A DNA stretch of 64,000 nt from Ascaphus truei (taxonomy: Eukaryota > Chordata > Amphibia > Anura > Ascaphidae). The stretch spans positions 62,001 through 126,000 of the forward strand of contig WSYH01000041.1 of assembly GCA_036426205.1 (NCBI GenBank). The letters are read 5' to 3'. Shown here piece by piece: positions 36,036 to 46,590 of this stretch (its first letter is position 1; each line of letters starts with the position of its first letter). The position numbers and the translations under genes are program-made. The notes beneath the pieces are model-generated. The model was not told where the DNA came from. It searched no databases and saw nothing but the letters and a program-made list of their open reading frames with translations.

Positions 36036-37160
36036 TGTAACAGGGGACTTATCCCTGTTCACAAATGTGCCTCTAATCCAGCAGTGTGGTGGTTAACTGC
36101 TGGTAGCAAATTAACTAACACCACCTGCCTGATTAGAGGTGGTAGAAAAAGCCTGCCTTTGAGACAGGAAGTGACTCCTTAGCTCTGACTGAGAGCTGAA
36201 CTTTGGGAGACAGAGGAGTGTTCTTGAGTCTCCCAGGAGAGACTGACCAAGAGAACACACATCTCTGGAGCTGACCGGTCTTGAGCTCTGCCCAGCATAG
36301 CTGATTGCAAGACACCAAATAAGACTTCTAAACCTGGATGCTGATTTTCTGTGCACGCACGCGTGCGGTTCCAGGAGAGCAGAGAAGCTTACTCTACAGC
36401 AGCTAACAGATAAGACTTTCATTATTAAGAGACTGCTTATATCTGCTTATTTTATGCTATATGTTTTGGGGCTGCGAGACATGCTTTACTAAGGGAGATG
36501 TTAATTAATTGCATAGGATTTCACTAGAAATACTCCCAAGTCAATAGAAGCTTTGTTCCCCCCCCCCCCCTGTGTTTGGATGATTTCCTGATGAAAAGGA
36601 AAAGGCACAAGAAAGCCTATTATAATTTCACCTTATAAAGTCTCCAATTGTGTACCTCTGTGAACGTTCGTCTACAGATGCATTTAAAGTGATCATTTTA
36701 AGTGGCAATATATAGTTAGACTATAGTTAGACTAGAGGTGACTGGGGACTTCATCTTTCTGCAAACTCTTTTACTCAAGGCAACAAACGGTGAGCTTATA
36801 TGACCACACTATGATCCCATGCTTGTTAGCCTGCATATTTTAACCCCCCCCACCCCTTTACAACTTATGTCATTGAGCTGCATTCTACCAACCAGAGAAA
36901 TTAAGATTTAATTAATGCTTTTGGGGTATGTTGTCATTGTAGCTGCATCTAACCAACCAGAGAAATTAAGATTTAATTGGCTTTTGGGGTATGTTTGTGA
37001 GCTGATTCCTATCAATTGAGAGAGAAATGATAATCTAATGAACTATTTTGTAAGTCTGAGTTGATAAGACAAACCCCTCCCTTAAGTGTTAGTCAAATGC
37101 GTTTGAATGCGGTACTTAAGTAACTGTAGCATGGCTGTTAGCCATATGGCTGTGTAACAT
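36036..37160 (+). mobile_element. Possible LTR or LTR fragment
   Basis: Starts TGTAACAGGGGACTTATCCC and ends around TGTGTAACA, consistent with a TG...CA LTR of about 1.1 kb of Gypsy style. I see no matching 4-6-bp target duplication, primer-binding site or coding region, so this could be a solo LTR or another repeat. The 60-bp tandem units (about two copies, 36,868-37,010) and the source of the 64-bp LINE insertion (36,633-36,698) lie inside. Confidence 0.3.
36633..36698 (+). repeat. Source copy of the 64-bp insertion
   Basis: This stretch (ttataaagtctccaattgtg ... gtgatcatt) recurs at 39,825-39,889 inside the LINE. Confidence 0.9.
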
Positions 37161-37825
37161 CAAAAGCGTCACATCATAAGTGTACATCAAAAGTGTCTAC
37201 AAGATTTCATTTTGGAGTTGAATTTGGAGGTGAAGATTGGAGGAAGATCTGGACTCTGCATTACAACTTTGCCACTGTGAGACATTAACTTTTAACCTCT
37301 GTGATTTATTTGTACACTTTTATCCTCCAGTACCTTAGAACTCTCTCCTCCTGCATCTCACTATGCCCTCCCTATTTCTTTAGCTGTTTACCGTTTCCTC
37401 ACTCCTTTGTGAGCATTTCTGTTCTCTACAACATCCCCACTCCCCACTGAACCATTATTTATACACCTCTCTCCCAACTACTTCTGTACCCCTCAATAAA
37501 AAACACCCACACAAATCCTCTATTCACACCCTCTATCTACTCCTTCCTGCTGCTGGGGATCTTCCCTAAGCCTGAAGCCAGACATACACCCCTGTCTCAC
37601 TCATGCCTCCCTCCCACCTCTTCCCCTGTAAATGGTGTTAACCTTTTCATATAACACTGACCTTCCTTAAATTTTACCCCACAAATCAAGCATCCCAATA
37701 GCCTGCCCTCATGGCTAGTGTCCCACTCTCAGTCACTCCTACCACCCATTGTGACCAAGCACTGCCATCTACAGCACTTACTCCCTCCCCTGCTGTCTCT
37801 GTAAGTTTCCCATTAAACCTCTTAG

Positions 37826-37975
37826 ATTGTAAGCTCTTCGGGGCAGGGATTTCCTTTCCTATTGTCTGATTTTGCTGCACTTATTGTATAATTATAATTC
37901 CCTGTACTGTATTCTTTGTGAAGCGCTGAGTACACTTTTGGCGCTATATAAATAAAGACATACAATACAATACAA
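37826..37975 (+). mobile_element. Short 3' tail of a second LINE family
   Basis: Reads attgtaagctcttcggggca ... ggcgctatataaataaagac and ends in an (ATACA)n tract. It is the same family as 515-1,062 and 59,795-60,965, inserted in the 5' region of the larger LINE. At 150 bp it is either a severely truncated LINE or a SINE using that tail. Confidence 0.75.
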
Positions 37976-38178
37976 TTTCACTGCAGCCTCTCCCAAAACT
38001 GACTGCACAAAACTACCTCCCACACCCACTCAGCCCACTGAAACCCTGAATTGACTCTAGCATTACAGTACAATGCAGCAAAACATTTGACAAAGAACAG
38101 GCACACCCCTGCTGTTTAGTCTGCACACACTCACTTGGCTCACAACAGTTCCATGCAGCACTGCCTACCTCTGGCATA

Positions 38179-38547
38179 ATGAACCTGCTATGTATCTTAA
38201 CTTTTTTCTTTCTCCTGGCCTCATGGAGATGTTACTCCCTCTATCCACTACAGACTCCTCCTTCCTGGCCCACACCCAACATCACCATACACCCTGGACT
38301 ACTCAAAAGCCTTGCACTATCTACTGAATGTTGGTGGAGAACTCTAAAAACCAGCACACCAACCATCTCTCACTCAAATGGTAAACATCACAAATTTACA
38401 ACTTGCAAACAACGACCCAAATGTCTACTCATACTATTACTCTCTTTAGCAGGTCATATTGAACCTAACCCAGGTCCTCCCATTTCAGCTCTGTCCCATG
38501 CCCCTGAGAATTCCACCTTTAAATTCCAAAAAGGGCTGTCCATATAA
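38179..38547 (+). pseudogene. LINE ORF2 N-terminus with 2A-like motif
   Basis: An ATG-started 122-codon frame. Residues 81-100 give a hydrophobic 'LLILLLSLAG' run followed by 'HIEPNPGP' (NPGP codons at 38,467-38,478). In 2A peptides D-x-E-x-NPGP makes the ribosome skip a bond; here the first Asp is His. 2A-like sequences at the start of ORF2 are known from several APE-type LINEs, where they can separate or retarget the N-terminal peptide. The frame then breaks just before the endonuclease. In the left arm a one-base insertion removes the motif from the frame, so the right copy is the better sequence. Confidence 0.75.
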
Positions 38548-38754
38548 ATATTCGGAGCCTGCTGCCCAAACTGGACAAACTAAGGGCATGGTGCCTTATG
38601 CATAAACCCAAAGCCATCATTCTTACAGAAACATGGCTAACCCCTAAAACCCCCGATGCAAATAGCGCCATTCAGGGATACTCCATTTCTAGGAGAGATA
38701 GGTGAAAGAGAGGAGGAGGGGTGTTATTTTATATTGCAGACACATTACAATTTA
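38547..38754 (+). pseudogene. LINE APE endonuclease, first part
   Basis: Shows 'NIRSLLPKL' at the domain start and the catalytic 'ETWL' motif (Glu codon 38,628-38,630), typical of AP-endonuclease-like nucleases of non-LTR elements. A stop or frameshift lies near 38,703. The domain is interrupted at 38,754 by the nested insertion. Confidence 0.85.
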
Positions 38755-39509
38755 ACACATAGATGAAAGGTTGACAAAGTCAATCTGTCAATTACAGAGA
38801 GTACATTAATGGTGCACATTGCACTTTGTTACCTATGACACAATAACAACTAGCCATTAGCATGGTCTTTTGGGCAATCAACTGACTCTAATATAACAAT
38901 AATATAACATCATATGGTTGTTTGGCATAAATTAACAGCTCAGCAATACTACCTCATGTGAACTTACAGCCAATTGCAAGTCAGTCAAACCCAATGTGCA
39001 TTGTGTTATTAATTCCATAAGTATATGAGTAAAGTTATAAAGTGTTATGTGACATTGTTGTAGCTTAGGGTCCATTGCATTCAGTGATTATGCCCTTAGC
39101 CAATTGTAGCCAAGTATTTGGCAATATTTACACTAGAATGTAATGGACAAATATTGTTTTACTGACATCTATCAATGTCATTTTCAATGGTGGCTAACTT
39201 AAGGCAGCAACTATTATAGATCTAGGCACCATGTGTTAGATTTTAAAGAGTTTTTTATTTTTTCACTTAATCACGGTTTATTTCACTAGAATGTATTCAC
39301 TATAAAAATAATAAAAAAATTAGTGTGGTGTGCACCATTAATGTACTCTCTGTAAATGACAGATTGACTTTGTCAACCTTTCATCTATGTGTTAAAATTA
39401 ATTAACTTGAGTACATAGGTACCAGTAGCACCCATTTTTGTGAAAAAAATTATACTAAATCAATAATAATTAATTGAGTGAGTGGTGTGCTCCGTCTTGT
39501 GTTTGCACC
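38755..39509. mobile_element. Nested 755-bp insertion with 10-bp TSD
   Basis: TTACAATTTA occurs at 38,745-38,754 and 39,510-39,519, and the LINE endonuclease frame resumes directly after the second copy. Inside, 38,756-39,391 has near-perfect inverted repeats of about 60 bp (CACATAGATGAAAGG...) with TTAA at both ends, a piggyBac-style target. A further 115 bp follows to 39,509. So either one unusual asymmetric element or two nested ones. No coding capacity. Confidence 0.8.
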
Positions 39510-39767
39510 TTACAATTTACACTGTTAAATTGTCCCCCAAGCCCACCCTCTTTTGAAATTCTAGTTGACAAAATCTGCCTCCCCTTTTCTAAGCCCATCT
39601 TGCTTGCTGGCATCTACCGCCCCCCTAAAGCCCCTCTACAATCCCTGACTGATATCACCCAGTTTCTTGGCTCCATTTCCTCTCTGAATGAGAAGAGTGA
39701 GCTGCTAGTTCGTGGGGATTTCAACTTCAATTCGCTTGACCCTAAAAACCACAAAATCCAGATATAA
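39510..39767 (+). pseudogene. LINE APE endonuclease, second part
   Basis: The frame resumes after the insertion and contains 'LLAGIYRPP' and 'GDFNFN', two conserved blocks of APE nucleases. It ends at a TAA at 39,765-39,767 just before the 64-bp insertion site. Confidence 0.85.
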
Positions 39768-39784
39768 CTCAAGTCCCTTAACCT

Positions 39785-39932
39785 ATCGCAACTCATTTCC
39801 CAACCCACACGGATAAACCTGAAATTATAAAGTCTCCAATTGTGTACCTCTGTGAACGTTCGTCTACAGATGCATTTAAAGTGATCATTGATCGCAACTC
39901 ATTTCCCAACCCACACGGATAAACCTGAAATT
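39785..39932 (+). repeat. 64-bp templated insertion with 42-bp duplication
   Basis: The LINE sequence atcgcaactcatttcccaac ... gaaatt is present at 39,785-39,826 and again at 39,891-39,932. The 64 bases between them match 36,633-36,698. There is no tail or TIR. The pattern is the same as at 8,289-8,785. Confidence 0.9.
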
Positions 39933-40718
39933 CTCTCCTCAAACCCCAGCAGAATCCAATCCTCTGGCATCCTTCCGGATATTTTCAGTGACCATGCAAT
40001 AGTGTACTGTGTAAGGAAAATTAAACCGCTCCATTCAAGCCCTAAAGTTCTCCTCACTAGAACATTTAAAAACTTTAACCCACAACAGTTTCTGGATGAC
40101 CTTACCAACTGCCCATGGCACAGAATCGATTTAATTCCCGACCCTGATTATGCGCTCGACTATTTACAATCCGAGTTCTTAAAACTCTGCGATACTCATG
40201 CTCCACTACGCAAAATAAGGGTACGGGGGGCCCACCTTCCATGGGTTACAACTGACCTTATAGCACTCTACCAGTTCAGGGATACCTCGTGGAAAAGCTT
40301 CAAAGTAACTGGCACTACCAAGGATCTCAATCACTACAGATGCCTGCGGAACATGTGCACAAGGCAAACAAGGCATGCAAACGCACAATATTACTCTGAC
40401 ACTCTCCACCAGAATACATCAAACCCAGCTAACTTCTGGAAGGTATTCAACAATATATTCCAGCCTTCTAACCATCAACAACCAAGTAATATCACTAAGG
40501 GGGATATTACTCTGACAAACCCCACTGACATTGCAAATGCATTCAATGATTACTTTGTGGGGTGTGCCACCAACTTATTAGCGAAACGCAGCCCAAACCA
40601 CAAACCTGAATCTCCTCCTGGGAATACCCATATAGCCCCACCCCTCCCAACACTGCCCACAACTTTCAATTTAGCCCAGTATTCAAAGAGGAGATTACAC
40701 AAGTGCTCCTCAAATTAA
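39888..40718 (+). pseudogene. LINE ORF2 middle: end of APE to RT linker
   Basis: 276 codons without an ATG at the start. Contains 'SDHAIVYCV', the His-bearing last motif of the APE nuclease, then the Lys/Arg-rich linker usual between nuclease and reverse transcriptase ('RNMCTRQTRHANAQYY', 'FWKVFNNIFQP', 'FNDYFVGCA'). It frameshifts at about 40,700 into the reverse transcriptase. Confidence 0.88.
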
Positions 40719-41614
40719 AACTAAGCAGCCAATGTGGACCTGACTTACTACAATCTAGGTTCCTACGACTTGGTGCCCAAGCCATTGTCAAACCCATTAC
40801 TCTATCCTGTCTTCATGCCTTATCCCTAAGACCTGGAAAACTGTCAGAGTTGTCCCAATCTTCAAAAGTGGGGACAACAACACTGTCGCAAACTACAGGC
40901 CAATCTCACTTCTCCCAATTCTATCCAAAGTCATGGAAAAATGTGTCCACTCCCAATTAAGCGATTACTATACCAAGACAAATTTTCCTAGCCAATTCCA
41001 GTCTGGGTTTCGTCCCAAACACTCCACCGTAACTACCCTGCTAAAAGTTTGCAATGAAATCCAGTGTGGAATGGAACGGGGACAACTCACTGGTGCAGTA
41101 TTCCTAGATTTTGCAAAGGCTTTTGATACTGTTGATCATGCTATCCTGCTTAACAAACTCCAGAGCTCTGGAATAGCGAAGCATGCTTTAAACTGGTTTC
41201 AGTCCTACCTATCAGGTAGATTCCAACGTGTCCATCTCAGGCTCTAATTCCAACCCCCTGGATATCACTTGTGGTGTCCCACAAGGCTCTGTTCTGGGGC
41301 CCCTACTCTTCTCAGTGTTCATCAATGATCTTCCCACAGCTTGTAAGGAAGCCTCAATACACATGTATGCAGATGACACAATCCTATATGCACACAGCCA
41401 TAGCCTCTCTGACCTTCAACACATACTTCAGTCTGACTTTTTGAGACTCGAAAACTGGATTTCCCACAACAAACTGTTTTTAAACACTGACAAGACTGTA
41501 ACAATGGTATTTGGGACCAAGACTAAATTTTTAAAGCTTCCAGCGACTGAGCTCCAGATTAGAACCAACACCACCCTAACCCCTGTCACTAGTTTTAAAT
41601 ACCTGGGCATATAG
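40703..41614 (+). pseudogene. LINE reverse transcriptase domain
   Basis: Spread over three frames. Conserved blocks in order: 'NYRPISLLP' (frameshifted, about 40,890), 'QSGFRPKHST' (about 41,000), 'FLDFAKAFDTVDH' with the first catalytic Asp (41,101-41,139), 'GVPQGSVLGPLLF' (41,273-41,311) and 'YADD' (41,366-41,377), the active-site box. A one-base shift near 41,230 and a TAG at 41,612-41,614 interrupt it. The TAG is present in both arms and is therefore a real mutation, whereas some one-base shifts may be sequencing errors. Confidence 0.93.
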
Positions 41615-41638
41615 TTTGACTCCCACTTAACATTCGGG

Positions 41639-42181
41639 ATGCACATTGATACCCTGACAACCAAGACCTATGCCAAACTAAGGGTACTTTACAGGAACAA
41701 ATCATCCCTAAGTCTCCTGATCAGAAAGCGTATCGCACAGCAGATGCTAATGCCAATTATTGACTATGGATTGATTATATTATATGGCTCGGCACCTCAA
41801 ACCCAACTTAGCAAACTTGACACCCTCTACAATTCAATTTGTCGTTTTGTTCTCCAATGCAACTACAATACACATCACTGCGAAATGCTCAAAGAACTAG
41901 ATTGGTCATCACTCGAGTCTAGGCGCAAAGCTCACCTTTCCTGTCTTGCCTTTAAATTCTTTCTGGGCAAGCTACCCATCTATCTGAACAAGCTCCTCAT
42001 CCCTACCACTTGCAGCACTCATCATCTGAGATCTGACTCCAAAAGACTGTTCATGGTCCCAAGGCTCAACAAAGTATCCGGCCGTTCCTCCTTCTCATAC
42101 CGTGCACCCCAAAACTGGAACAATCTACCAGAGACTCTCACCACCATTAATCTGGTCTGTAACTGTTTCATACGCCCATAA
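41639..42181 (+). pseudogene. LINE ORF2 C-terminus
   Basis: In the same frame as the reverse transcriptase, after the TAG. 'PIIDYGLIILYGSAP' and 'FSYRAPQNWNNLP' are typical C-terminal blocks of CR1/L2-type ORF2 proteins. Followed by the 3' UTR. Confidence 0.88.
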
Positions 42182-42670
42182 TATATATTTTCTTTAACTG
42201 TGCAAGGTATGTCTTGTATATAATGTATACCCTGTTCATTTATGTAACGGTATTTGTAACCATGTATTATTTGTCTTAACTCGGTGCCCAGGACATACTT
42301 GAAAACGAGAGGTAACTCTCAATGTATCACTTCCTAGTAAAATATTTTATAAATAAATAAATCTTTGGCTACACTTTCTATTTAGCTTGGTGCACAGGCT
42401 AAATGTTTGTATGCAACTATATCTATATTTAGATTGTGACTTGTTCATTATATTTAGTCTACGGGATGGTAAATAGAGTTAGTGATAGTAAGTGATATAC
42501 CTATTCAATCTAAAATTAATAAGTGTATTCTAAGCTACTGCTGTTTTACCTGTATCAGGAATAACAAGTAACATGCTAATTAATTTTCACTCTAATCATA
42601 TTGAGATTAAAATCTAATGTCTACATTTGGTTGTGCTATTTATGAATATCCTAATTGTAATGATTTAGGG

Positions 42671-43103
42671 AAGTGTTTTCAACTGGAGTTCCTAGGTGCA
42701 TGACTAAAAGCTTCCCTGCAATTTTCAGGCTATTTGAAAATTGTACCAAAGGAAGAATTAACAATGCATCTGATCTCAGACGCGCTATTAGAGAGGATTG
42801 GGGTTCCTTACAATACATCTGATCTCAGACGCGCTATTAGAGAGGGTTGGGGTTCCATACAACGCATCTGATCTCAGACGTGCTATTAGAGAGGGTTGGG
42901 GTTCCTTACAATGCATCTGATCCCAGATGCACTATTAGAGAGGGTTGGGGTTCCTTACAATGCATCTGATCTCAGACTCACTATTAGAGAGGGCTGGGGT
43001 TCCTTATATCTGATCTCAGACTCGCTATTAGAGAGGTTAGGGTCCCTCTGAATTTCACAATATAATTATAGGGTTCCTTAGCCAAAAAAGTAGGAAACCA
43101 CTG
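42671..43103. mobile_element. Non-autonomous hAT element with 49-bp minisatellite
   Basis: 8-bp ATTTAGGG duplications lie at 42,663-42,670 and 43,104-43,111. Ends are AAGTGTTTTCAACTGG and, from the other side, CAGTGGTTTCCTACTTTTTT. The interior (about 42,758-43,060) is five to six tandem units of about 49 bp containing atctgatctcagac and gctattagagagggtt. TIRs of the CAGTGGTT type with 8-bp TSDs indicate hAT. Confidence 0.9.
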
Positions 43104-43111
43104 ATTTAGGG

Positions 43112-43614
43112 ATGTTGCATTAAAAAGTGGGAGCAAAGGTTTGACTTTTGCTCTCAGTACCTGCACCAAATTAATGGTTTAATAAGCTTAAACTTCAAAG
43201 TGGGATCTAACTATATTATTGTATATTGGAAAAATAACATTCTTGAACAGAATTCTCCATGACCACTGCATCATAACATTTCATTAGCCTCAACATACTG
43301 TGTCATTCATTCGTTTGAAATCCAGTAACACTGCTAAACCTGTCTCTCATTTTATCTCTGTAATCACAAGGATATTACTACAGTAAAGGTAATGAGAAAC
43401 TAAAGTTGGGGTCTCCATATACATTTGTTCCATTTCTCAGAATTGTCCAACAAATCAGGAGGCAAAGAAAGATGCAGCATTTTAAGGATGTAGTCTCCTT
43501 TACAAGAGGACTATTGGTTTGACAAATATTCTACGGTACAGTATATTGACCAAAACAATGGGAGAATGAATAAATCAATCAATTTTAATAAAGCAAACCT
43601 TGGAGTGTCCACAG

Positions 43615-43615
<1 letters not shown>
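43112..43615. other. No gene recognised (right arm)
   Basis: Mirror of 25,911-26,412. Confidence 0.5.

Positions 43616-43670
<55 letters not shown>
43616..43670. repeat. (AT)n microsatellite
   Basis: About 27 pure AT units. Confidence 0.97.
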
Positions 43671-43674
<4 letters not shown>

Positions 43675-44835
43675 CATCTGATGACTGCTGGGTTTCCCCA
43701 GGCACCATAGCAGCCACCTACCGTATAGTACAACATTCATGAGCAGATGATTACTGAGCATTACTGACCACCTCTCATTAGACATTAACACTGTATAAAG
43801 GATGATATCATCAAGATCCAGGAGTTAGTACAAGTGGCTGGATGGATTACTGTAACATCCCATCCTCATACATGGTTATATGTTGTTGTTTTTTAAATTG
43901 TTTTAAAAAAAACCACTGATTAAACACGTGATAAAAAAACCTCATTATGCACCAAAGTGTAAGATATGCATCCCATCTCCCACTGTACCTCAGTTGAACA
44001 CTTTTCTTATCTATCAATCATACTAATGCGTACTTCATTTATAATACATCTGTGATACATCATCTTGCTGCCAATCTCATTGCATGCAAATAATCCAACA
44101 AAACAAGAACTCACTTGAATTATTGCATCTGAAAATACATTATTTCTCTAGGCGTGAGCATGCAGTTTGTCAGGATCTGTATCTTACTGAGCACAATACC
44201 ACTGCTTGGCAGACTATTTAAGTATTCTTTTTCCAGTATTGATAGGACTTTGTCACTCGAATATATTGTCAGCAACATAATATTGCTGATAGTTTACAAC
44301 TTGAAATAATTCCAGGTAAGAATGTTAATGAAGAGAGAATAGCTGGCAAGTGGTCGCTCCTTCTGGATTCAAACCCTTTCCCCAATGTCCTGTGCTCTCC
44401 AGATGTTAATGGTGCATTCATGATACAGTAGATGTACATTATTTATCCTAAATGTATACATTTTTAAGGTGTTTGAAGTTATTGCATACACTTTCACACT
44501 ATCTCAAATACAGAGGGAACTTCCTGTGTGGGGCATACAAAGTATGCAGTTTGCATGGTGAAAATGAATATAATTACAGTGTAGACAGATTTATTATCAC
44601 ATACTTCTGATGTTTCAGGCTTGTTCTGTTTCTGATCCAAATGTGGAAAAGCCCAGACAGTTAATAAATGTTGGACTTGTGTAATAATAAACTCAGCTAA
44701 TCATATTTATCTTTAGAATGTCCAGAGGATATCTTCTGTTTTCATCTTAAATAGCCACGTTTTGTAGCACACAGTGGGTAATGTTATTAAGTTGTGAGGG
44801 TATTTTATGGTATACAAACAGAGGTTAGGCACCTC
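43671..44835. other. No gene recognised (right arm)
   Basis: Mirror of 24,708-25,848. AT-rich; no boundary or domain. Confidence 0.5.
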
Positions 44836-44838
44836 TTA

Positions 44839-45126
44839 GGCTGCGCTTATAGTGCCGGTGACGTCGCCCGAAAACAAATACATTGCCGCCGTGTGCACTT
44901 ATAGTGCGCGCGACGGCGACAAAGCGACGGAGCGACGTCGCCGTCGCGGAAACTGAAAGCCGGCAAAATTAGATTTTTCAAGGGCTATCGCGTCACGTGA
45001 TGGCCCTTTAACAAATCAAATTGCCGGAAACCCGCGACCCTGCCGTCCTGCGAAACATAACTTTCGCCGGGGCGACGGGTGACATCACCCGCCGTGTCGC
45101 CATCGACGGGCACTACAGGCACGGCC
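44839..45126. mobile_element. Harbinger-like CpG-rich MITE
   Basis: TTA occurs directly before (44,836-44,838) and directly after (45,127-45,129) the element. The ends GGCTGCGCTTATAGTGCC and GGCACTACAGGCACGGCC are inverted repeats. A 3-bp TWA target and G-rich TIRs fit PIF/Harbinger. The interior is very rich in intact CpG (gcgacgtcgccgtcgc), unusual for old vertebrate repeats. No coding capacity. Confidence 0.85.
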
Positions 45127-45129
45127 TTA

Positions 45130-45964
45130 GATGTAATGGGATTTTTACTGAAGCTAAAATGTTATCAACCATTAGGTTTGCAGATGGCTATCTAATCAGA
45201 TTTATCATGTATTAAATATCTCCAAGCATTTATATGCACACACATTTAATATATTTTTTGGAAAGTTGTTTGTCTGCTATGCATTTGGAAACCTCTTAAG
45301 ATATCATAACCACATTTTGCATGTTGGGTCCTGAGATCAAGGAGCAGTTTTTGTCTATGTTCGGATACAATTGAACGCCATTTTGAATCAAGATGGCAGA
45401 CTGAACCCTTAAAAAGTGCACTGATTTGAACAAAATCCAGCAGGATTGTATTGTATATATGTAGGTTTCATGGTCTTGGGGCTATGGCTCTGATAGATAG
45501 ACACACAGGCTTTTTTCCCTTTATTACCATACTGTACATACTGTATAGTATACACTTATACAGAGACACACATACATATATATTCAGGGTGATTGTGTAG
45601 CCGGTTTCAAGACCCCCAAGTTGTGTGTTGGACATTCCTGTGGATCCTGGGCCAAGTTTTGGTTATTCCTTCCCTGAGCTTTTACAGCTTCTCCTGTGGA
45701 CGGCTGTCACAGGAGACATATCAGTGAAGGAAGGAGTGCTGCAGCTGTTTCTCCACTGCCTGACCCTGGGTGGTCTCACTGCTTGTACACACTACAGTAC
45801 TTATTTGTAAGTGTAATACGTTTATTTGCATTTTATATAAAATCATCTGCACTATCTTGTGTCCTCTCTTCTTCACATATGGGAATTCTATCCAACCTAC
45901 CCACTTGTTTTGAGGGACGTCTTCTGAGAACACCTGAAGAAACGTCTGAGTTGGTTACTCTATA
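45130..45964. other. No gene recognised (right arm)
   Basis: Mirror of 23,605-24,419. Confidence 0.5.
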
Positions 45965-45966
45965 TA

Positions 45967-46590
45967 CAGTTAGGTCCGGAAATAATTGGACACTGATACA
46001 AGTTTTGTTATTTCGGCTGTGTACCAAAATAAAGTCATGTTACAGTTAAATAATGATTATGGGCTTAAAGTGCAGTCTAACAGCTTTAATTTGAGGGTAT
46101 TCACGTCCAATAGGAGGAAGGGTTTAGGAATTACATCTCTTTAATATGTAGCCCCCTCTTTTTCAAGGTACCAAAAGACAATTGACTCAAAAGCTGTTTC
46201 ATGGACAGGTGTGGGCTATTCCATCGTTATTTCATCATCAATTAAGCAGGTAAAAGGTCTGGAGTTGATTCCAGGTGTGGCATTCGCATTTGGAAGCTGT
46301 TGCTGTGAACCCACAACATGCGGTAAAAAGAGCTCTCAATGCAAGTGAAACAGGGCATCCTAAGGCTGCAAAAAAAAAAAGAAAATCCATCAGAGAGATA
46401 GTAGGAACATTAGGAGTGGCCAAATCAACAGTTTGGTACATTCTGAGAAAAAAAGAACGCACTGGTGAACTCTGCAACACAAAAAGGCCTCGACGTCCAC
46501 GGAAGACAACAGTGGTGGATGATCGTAGGATCCTTTCCATGGTAAAGAAAAACCATACCCTCTCCCCCCCCCCCCACTGCTTTGTTGATG
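45967..46590 (+). mobile_element. 5' part of a Tc1-like transposon
   Basis: Starts CAGTTAGGTCCGGAAATAAT next to TA. The long 5' non-coding part includes ttggacactgatac and tttcggctgtgtaccaaaat, a terminus common in fish and frog Tc1-like elements. The element stops at about 46,590, after about one third of the transposase. The 3' TIR and DDE catalytic domain are missing, so it cannot move itself. Confidence 0.92.
46275..46588 (+). pseudogene. Tc1-like transposase N-terminal DNA-binding region
   Basis: The frame encodes 'SIREIVGTLGVAKSTVW' (paired-like helix-turn-helix that binds the TIR) followed by 'KRPRRPRKT', the GRPR-like basic motif, and 'DDRRILSMVKKN'. Upstream, a run of A at about 46,370 appears to hold a frameshift. 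The frame leaves transposase similarity at a C-run near 46,566. The catalytic domain is absent. Confidence 0.88.

Larger units (their letters stand above)
37300..42362 (+). mobile_element. CR1/L2-like LINE, near full length, inactive
   Basis: The element runs from a pyrimidine-rich 5' region (start approximate) through an APE-type endonuclease and a reverse transcriptase to a 3' tail reading cccaggacatacttgaaaac and ending in (AAAT)n at 42,350-42,362. Its coding parts are listed separately. It is dead: frameshifts, an in-frame TAG at 41,612-41,614 shared with the left arm, a 755-bp nested insertion, a 64-bp insertion, and a foreign LINE tail in the 5' region. Assignment to the CR1/L2/Rex1 group rests on motif style. 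The tail is a common amphibian type as far as I recall. Confidence 0.92.
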
